Source: Sipunculus nudus (lineage: Eukaryota; Annelida; Sipuncula; Golfingiida; Sipunculidae). Taken from it: a DNA stretch of 64,000 nucleotides. The stretch is from NCBI GenBank assembly GCA_026874595.1, contig CM049319.1, forward strand, positions 1,181,501 through 1,245,500. Reading direction: 5' to 3'. Positions 57,313 to 64,000 of this stretch are shown here, piece by piece. Under the pieces are notes generated by a model. The model saw only the letters and a list, made by a program, of their open reading frames with translations. It was not told the DNA's origin and ran no database searches. Position numbers and translations under genes: made by a program. Within the stretch, counting starts at the first letter, position 1; every line of letters begins with the position of its first letter.

Positions 57313-59718
57313 TTACAAACTAGTCTGTTCGGTGTCACGGATGCTCTCATGGCCATCTCTGTTGGAAGCAGTTATAGCGAGAGAACCGCGACGCTGTAAA
57401 AATTCACGAGTTGCTACTCGGACTGATGTGGAACATAAAGTACTGAGAGATAAGACAAAACCTTGAGTTGCAAAAATAAGAGCAAACACTTTTTGAAGCA
57501 GGAGGTTCTGCGTAAACTGGCCAACAAACCAAAGTGTCCACGTCAACCCCATCATGACGAACATCCGGATGTAGAGGAAGGCTTCTCTTCTGTTTCTCAC
57601 TGAGGAGGTGATCTGCTGTGACTTTGATTTACAGAGAAATACAAAAGATATTACAAAACACACCACGTTAATGCATGATGAGACAAGTACAGGTATAACG
57701 AAGAAGTATATCTGAATATACACATTACCAATCCAACAATTTAGATTTCCATAGGCAGGCCGGAAACTATCTGGAAGAGGAACATGGTCCAAGCATAACG
57801 ATATTACAGTGATTAGAGTGGGGACCCCCCAGCCTATTAGGGAAACTTTTACAAATATATAACGATTGTGAGTCAGTACACGTAAGCGCCAACTGGAGTA
57901 AATCATCCTACAAATACAAAAGGATAAAACTGACATCCAGGTGAAGCACGCCAAATATGTCCAATGCATGATGACGCTGATCAGGTAACATAAATGTACA
58001 TTTTTCGACATAAACGGCAACAAAATAAGCATAATCATCGACGTTTCTAGGGCCACTGCCAAGCTTGTATGGATCTTCCCTACAGTCTGATGGAGCTCGC
58101 GTATAAAATACTGTGCAGTTATCCTCATCCCTAACAAAACAGACGATATGAATATAAAACAAATCCATATGATGTCCAGTATATGATAGGCGGCATATGG
58201 TAGGTTCTTTCTGTTGTCGTCTTTAACTTCAGTCCCATTTAAACAAATCAGAGAAGTGTCATTTGATACATATACTACGTGAGATTTACTGTAAATTCGC
58301 TCAGACCCCAGTATTGTTATGTTTGCTGCATCAATGGTAATTTCTTGCATGTTATATTCAACCCACGTGCAGTTAAGTTTTTTTAAATGTTGTTTATCGG
58401 AACAATTGGCCACCGTAGAGAATTTGATGCAAATGTCCGCAGTTGTATACACATTCCGGCAATGCAGATCAATCCACACCTGTGATGGAAGACATTCCTG
58501 TCCGAGGGGCTTTACTTCATCATTATTCATCCCTAAATGAAAGAGAAGTGGCATACTCCACTCAATAGACGGCCGAACTCGTAAGGCATGGCCCGCCTGA
58601 CCGCAATTGATCCCGGGAAGAAGTTGGTTGTAACAGGCCAGGCAGTAGACATTTTTAAAGGTTTCATAATTAAAGTTCACGACATTATAACCGCTGCTGT
58701 TGCATTCATTTCTTAATTCTGAGGTGATACAAGATTCATGTTTTTCATCGAAACCCCTGAAGCATGGACGTGCGCCATTTTTTCCAGGAGTGCTTAGTAA
58801 CAGTTTACAATGGGGTTCGTTATCTCCCATGATACGTTTTATCATGCTTTCTTGAGAGAGATTTGAGAATTTTTCATGAAAGATATTTTGTTTATCTCCT
58901 TGGTTTTCGGAAACATCTGGATCTCTGTAAAAGTTATCATCAGGAGCAACACAATATGCTTTTAGTGTCCAGGGATGAATATCATCTACATTGTTACATT
59001 TTGCACAATGAAAGTTAGAAAAGTGTACACCTGTTTGTAGATCAGTCACGGGTACAAACTTGTCGGGCGTGTCCATGGTGATGGAACACTCTTCTTCACT
59101 AACAGCACAACGGCTGATTACCTTTACCGGCGGATTGTCAACATCAACAGGTGACATACAATCTGATTCCACCAGAGCACTGTACACCTGTTTAAAATCC
59201 AGAGCCAGTTTATGATCTACGGGACACGACTCCTTAAAATCAAAACAACAGTCATTATAATACAAGCACAAATTATCACATGAACAACTGTCCGAAAAGG
59301 CGTCTTTTGTCGCTTGTCCACAACGGTTTTTACATTAAGCGCAATCTGGCAGGTTCAGTTCTAGCTGTTTCCTGGAAGGAAGTCCACCACCGAACAGAAT
59401 TCCATCTTGCTTATCCCACAGGACACTGTTAAGGGGCTTGGGGGGTTCAACAGTAACCCTTGTCCTTTGTAACACTTTGGTATAAGCATTCTCATGTAAT
59501 TCGTGGAGTCTTAATGTAACGTACATTCCTATATCTGAAAATATAGCTGATGACAACATACCTACCGAAGATGCAGACTGACCAGCGAAAGAATTCGAGG
59601 AGGGAGTGACTGTTCTTTGTGACTCTTTCGCCGTTCGCCTGTCTCGAGCTAATGTTCCTGATGCGCAATTACAGAAAAGCAGCATTAACGGCAACACTAA
59701 ACTCGTTCTATGTCCCAT
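57313..59718 (-). pseudogene. Secretin/adhesion-like 7TM receptor with somatomedin-B domain, one in-frame stop
   Basis: A single uninterrupted frame of 802 codons from the ATG at 59718, apart from one TAA at 59335-59337 (codon 128). The start MGHRTSLVLPLMLLFCNCAS is a good signal peptide. After the stop, residues 129-165 form a somatomedin-B domain with all eight cysteines (CKNRCGQ, SCSCDNLC, DCCFDF, ESC). A Cys-rich, N-glycosylable ectodomain follows to about 508, then seven membrane segments (about 512-532, 551-571, 577-604, 621-644, 662-696, 716-735, 739-764). The TM3/ECL2 cysteines (YLI preceded by LC; NCWIG), IGWGVP in TM4 and GLTWTLWFVGQF in TM6 point to the secretin/adhesion/Methuselah-like class. 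It would signal from the cell surface through G proteins. No GPS motif is evident. Translation from the next Met (59271) would lack a signal peptide and half the SMB domain. Whether this is a null allele, a pseudogene or an assembly error is open. Confidence 0.87.
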
Positions 59719-62700
59719 ATTGTCACACCGTTCCAGAAAGCTCGCTATGTTATCTGTTTCTGACTGCAACAGCGGCCTCAATTTTTTTTGTTTTTGGTCC
59801 GACATTGTCCCATTTTTGTCCAATGCTACTATGTCTTTGTCAATATCTACAGTATAAATCTGACCCATTATATCAGGTAAATGCACCGGACGTATAACCA
59901 AAACACATTTACCCAATTAAAGAGGAGTGTATGGTGGTAATAAAAGGCTCTCAGAACAGCAGGCGATGGGAGTGATTGTGGGTCAGTCAGGATTCATGAC
60001 AACAATGTACTGTTGATGCTGTTGCACTGAACCAAAGGGAGGATTCTATATTGCCTTATGAGAAGTCATTAAATGCCGCACCCAGAAATCATTGTTCTCG
60101 ATCACACGTTGTTGCATCATTAAACTTTGCTTTTAAAATTTTATGATTGTTCTCCCAACATGGAATTTACTTGGACTTTTATTTTGCTTCAAAGGCATTT
60201 TTAATTAAATGTTCTAAACTAAATTGTATATTTACTTTGCGACGCCGGGACGCCAGTGTTAACCTCTCTAGAAAGAGAAGCAAAAATAATGACGTCCGTT
60301 CAAGTGGACATATATGTTTATCAGTGTGATGTAGGAGGGACGTATGTGTGACGTAACAAACATAAGACGTACATATATCAATATGACGTGATCACTATGA
60401 ATCTTTAAATAGATGTAGTTTTTAATGATGTCCGTCATCTTAGGTGGTCACTGATATGTCGCAAAACCATACATCAATTCCGAATTAATCATATGGAATC
60501 CATATGCGAGAGAGGATTATTTTGCTGGTCGATAATCGCCACATTTGTCTGATTTGCCACTGAAGTAAATAAAGGTAAGCTTTAGTGTATATTATAAAAT
60601 AATCGAATAATTAGGTGGACAGTTGTGTTGGATAAGAATAGAGTACTCAATTCTGATCATAGGTAAATAATCAAGTATGTTAAAATTTGTAAGCTAGAAA
60701 AATAGCAAAAATAACACTATTTCCTCTTACCTGCGGTGATAACTTCCTGTAAATCTACTAAAGTAAAATGATATCCCATATTACTGCTTTCGCGAAGTGT
60801 AATCGTTTATTAAATGTCTATAATTTTAGATTCCCCATAATAATGTAAATTACTACATCCGAAGGGATTTTAATAACAATCCAATTTTCAATTTCGAACG
60901 GGATTTACGCCATACATTTCATGCAATTTATGTTTTTAAACCATTAAAAATTATGTTGTAGATTCTATAGCAGCGCTTTGCATAAAACACAGGTACATCA
61001 ATTTGATTAGTCATGACAGCCGAATCTACATTAAAATAAATATGTTTGATGACTGGTATGCTATTCCCTTGGCTTCCACTAAGTAAACCCATGTTTATAA
61101 TTACCAGCATGGATATATACTGAATTACTGCGCACTCTGTGCTCCTGTGTGGACGTGTTACTGCCTACATGTAGTACGTTTAGATTTACATGAAGTAAAT
61201 AGACATATTTAGGATTTTCAGGCCTCAAATCATCCTTTAAAGCATCCGTTTTTACTAATTTAATCAACCTTTCTATCTGATCTTTTTATTTCGATTCACC
61301 GATGTGACCGGATTATGACACCCTCTGTATTTAATAACCCACACAACAATCAATATATGATGCCTTTATGGAAAGATAAAAGCGGTGGGCCTGAGTGATA
61401 GGACTGTATTTACAGGGCATGTTAATGCCGTAACTGTTCAAGTATTCGACATTAAATCCAGGTTGTTATTACCTTGCCATGTGGACAGTAATAATGGAAC
61501 GCTTCACCAATTAATTTCTTAATGAAAGACTTTTTGAGTCGTCCCTTAGCATTTTAGATGGAATTTCTGCCGAACTGCCTGTTGTGCCGACAGTAGTGCC
61601 AAACGCAGTTCATTCATGATTAATTAAAACGTAGATATATAGTTCGCACAAATCCACTTTCTGAATGTTTTTCGCAGGTAATATATAATCGTCTTATGAG
61701 TTTTACTTTGAATCATATCCTAATTTTTAAGAATATACATGCAAAAATATATTATCGCAATATGCTTAAAGAGACCGTTAGCCAGAGTTTGATTTTTTAT
61801 TAAATATAATAGCGCAGACTCTATATCTTGCTTTTTAGTAGTCCAACGCACTGTATGTTTATGTCTCATTGGCCACTTCTTCATTATTAAATGTACAATA
61901 ATTCGATCAACTTTTTGATTTTATATTCTCTAATCCTAGTTTTAGATGTTAGAAGATGGCAACCGATCTACATTTTGGCGTAAAAAGTTGTTACCTTTTA
62001 GGAGCTTGAAGCTTAAAAGCTGAGAAATGGTAATACTACCTTTCAGAGACCAAATTATATATATCAATTATATATACTCTAGAATAATACAAATGTACAT
62101 GCAATGCACAAATGTTTTTTCTTTAAGTATTAAATAACCAGGGTACTGTTTGCGGACCATTAAAGAGTCAACAAAAATAAAACCTGTGCTGTCTACGCAC
62201 GACCCCGACAACGCCGTTATGTCCGGCGACCTGTACTCCCCAAAAAGCTAGTGACTATGACGGTTTCGAGACAAAATGTTCAAATATATATTTAATAACT
62301 GCTCTCTATTTATCAAAGTATATAAGGTAAATTTATCTGTATTTGCCTGTATATCATTTTTATTATATCATTAGAAATCCTCATTTTATTCAGAGCCGAG
62401 AGTTAACAAAACCATCTACACTAATTACAATACATAGAGCGTGTCTACATTATTGTATTTTACTGTTGCTCAGACCATACATGAAATTAATCAGACAGAC
62501 GTTGAGAGGTGTCGGACCGACAATCAGTCCCTGCCGAGGTCCTTAAATCCTAGTGCACCAGTTTGTGCGATTATCCTCAGCCTTTTCTTCTACTTTTTCT
62601 CTATGCAATATAATCAGTAATGAGCAATATTCATGTGTATTTTGACATGCATTTAGCTACCAGCAGATCCAGGCTTCAGTAATCGTCAGCTTGCTTACGA

Positions 62701-63165
62701 TGTAGCTTTGTATGTTCCACAGATGTGGTACAGCCATCATTAAAATGCTGGAAATTGCTTAAGGCTTCTTTCCAGCGCGACGCAGGGCGACATGCAGGGC
62801 GGGTAATCGCGCCGCCAGAACGTTTCAACGCGTTTTTTTCTGCGATACATCGCGGTGGAGCTCTGTTTCTGCAGCCATGTTTCCCCGCAAAAAATAACGC
62901 CTGATGAACCCTTCGAATGCGTGTCGCAGAAATCGAGACTTTTGCCTCGCGACATTTTTGTCCATGGAAAGGCTACATGGTTAAAACACTAGAGCGATTC
63001 GGCCGCTGTCGCAACGCCGACGCAACGCCATCGCTGCGAAGCAAAATCGCGTTCATGGAAAGGCAGCCTAAGAGTATTTTTGTTCAAGTGATTTAAGACC
63101 ATATAAACGCACCTTATATGCTTCAAACATCCAGGGTTCATCAATTAAAATCAAGTGGATCAAAT
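59490..63165. repeat. Segmental duplication, copy B (direct repeat of 44735-51010)
   Basis: The receptor's 5' coding end and about 3.5 kb of upstream flank, collinear with copy A. It lacks the microsatellite/LINE insertions of copy A but carries the MITE at 62763-63068. It contains an antisense RT relic at about 62350-62560 shared with copy A. No other gene is seen. Confidence 0.88.
62763..63068. mobile_element. 306-bp MITE with TAA target duplication
   Basis: Ends are GGCTTCTTTCCA and (inverse complement of the right end) GGCTGCCTTTCCA, flanked on both sides by TAA. The interior is GC-rich with many GCGAC/GTCGC words, and CATGGAAAGGC occurs twice (about 62963 and 63053). Copy A of the segmental duplication has an empty site here. 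The 3-bp TWA duplication suggests a PIF/Harbinger-type non-autonomous element (inference). Confidence 0.75.
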
Positions 63166-64000
63166 TGTACTTGTAAATTCCATTCAGAGGGATCTAGCGT
63201 CAAACTGATTACTAACGATCTCTTGATTGTAAGCGTAATGTTAAATAGATTAGTATACCAGTGATAAGCAACATGACAATGTATAGGATAGTTACTGCCT
63301 GCCACCTGACGGTAAATTATGTAACTAGTGTACCGGTATCTTTCTCTGCCCATCCTTCACGTAAATTGACCTTATATTTATTATTATTATTATTATTTAA
63401 TTTTTGGCACTTGAAAAACATATCTATTCCAAATGCAACAGATGGCGCTGCCAGATCAATCCAAATCGAAGTTTCTGGGAGATGGCCCTGCCCAGTGGGA
63501 ATAGTTACACATTTCTCTGGATTTGTGGGAAAATAGGATAAACGAGCTCCCTCAGGACACACGCATCATTCCCGATAATTCAGGGACAGACATATGCATA
63601 TCAGAGGAGTAGCCACAGGGAAGTTCAGTGATAAAGGTGTGTTAATAAGTGTTAATTATAATTATACAGATGCACAGAAGTTCTAACTCCTTATGTTTTC
63701 ATTTATAAATTCTCATAGCAAACGCACTCACTGACAGGACTTTAAGATTTGAAAGCGCGGAGGACGAAGGGCCATTAAACGGCTTCAAGATTATCAAATT
63801 TTTTGTCACAGACCAGTTACGAAGTTTTAAACGAAGAAGAAAAGGCGGATTTCTTTTCCAATTCATGGAAAGCTTACGGACAAAATAATGATACATTCTG
63901 ATATTACTTAAACTTGTTTCTCAGCATAAAACACGTTATTTATTCAAATTATTGACGTTAACCATTTTGGATAGCTAGTTGTGCAGACCGTTTAAGTTAT
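63166..64000. other. Unassigned DNA at the window edge
   Basis: Contains a short (TTA)n run at about 63377-63398. Small open frames (63261-63536 +, 63317-63562 -, 63699-63896 -) carry no recognisable domain. Confidence 0.45.

Noticed and set aside
59606-59897. Plus-strand frames opposite the receptor signal-peptide region
   Set aside because: Antisense shadows of the receptor reading frame.

Overview
This is AT-rich animal nuclear DNA, most likely from a marine mollusc such as a bivalve. That guess rests on multi-exon genes with GT-AG introns, degraded APE-type LINEs in both orientations, long minisatellite arrays, (TA)n runs, small inverted-repeat elements, a secreted C-type lectin and a somatomedin-B 7TM receptor. 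No sequence search was possible, so the species is inference. There are no bacterial operons, rRNA, CRISPR or convincing tRNA genes.

Layout. 1-2160: truncated LINE. 3046-7881: 58/60-bp tandem array carrying the perfect CRE octamer TGACGTCA about 60 times, followed by a 70-bp fold-back MITE. 10440-17662: 53-bp minisatellite split by a 5.54-kb, almost full-length LINE (11192-16734) with a 9-bp target-site duplication, an intact ORF1 and a frameshifted ORF2. 17981-18409: inverted repeats. 19841-20227: tandem duplication. 20348-23707, minus strand: a four-exon secreted C-type lectin whose exons join in one phase, but whose last exon is frameshifted just before the final CTLD cysteine. 25-28 kb: small minisatellites. 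30100-34132: about 67 copies of an unrelated 60-bp unit. 40033-42450, minus strand: a degraded LINE with an internal 67-bp tandem expansion.

The right third is built around a segmental duplication. The 5' end and upstream flank of the 7TM receptor gene (57313-59718, minus strand) are duplicated in direct orientation at about 44735-51010. The older copy has been opened by insertions of (TA)n hairpin DNA and a LINE 3' end. The receptor copy at 59 kb has one in-frame TAA at the start of its somatomedin-B domain; the fragment at 45 kb has a TGA inside its signal peptide. A 306-bp MITE sits only in the 60-63 kb copy, so it inserted after the duplication.

Only two host genes are convincingly recognisable, and each has one disabling lesion in this assembly. 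Everything else is transposable elements, satellites and unassigned intergenic DNA.
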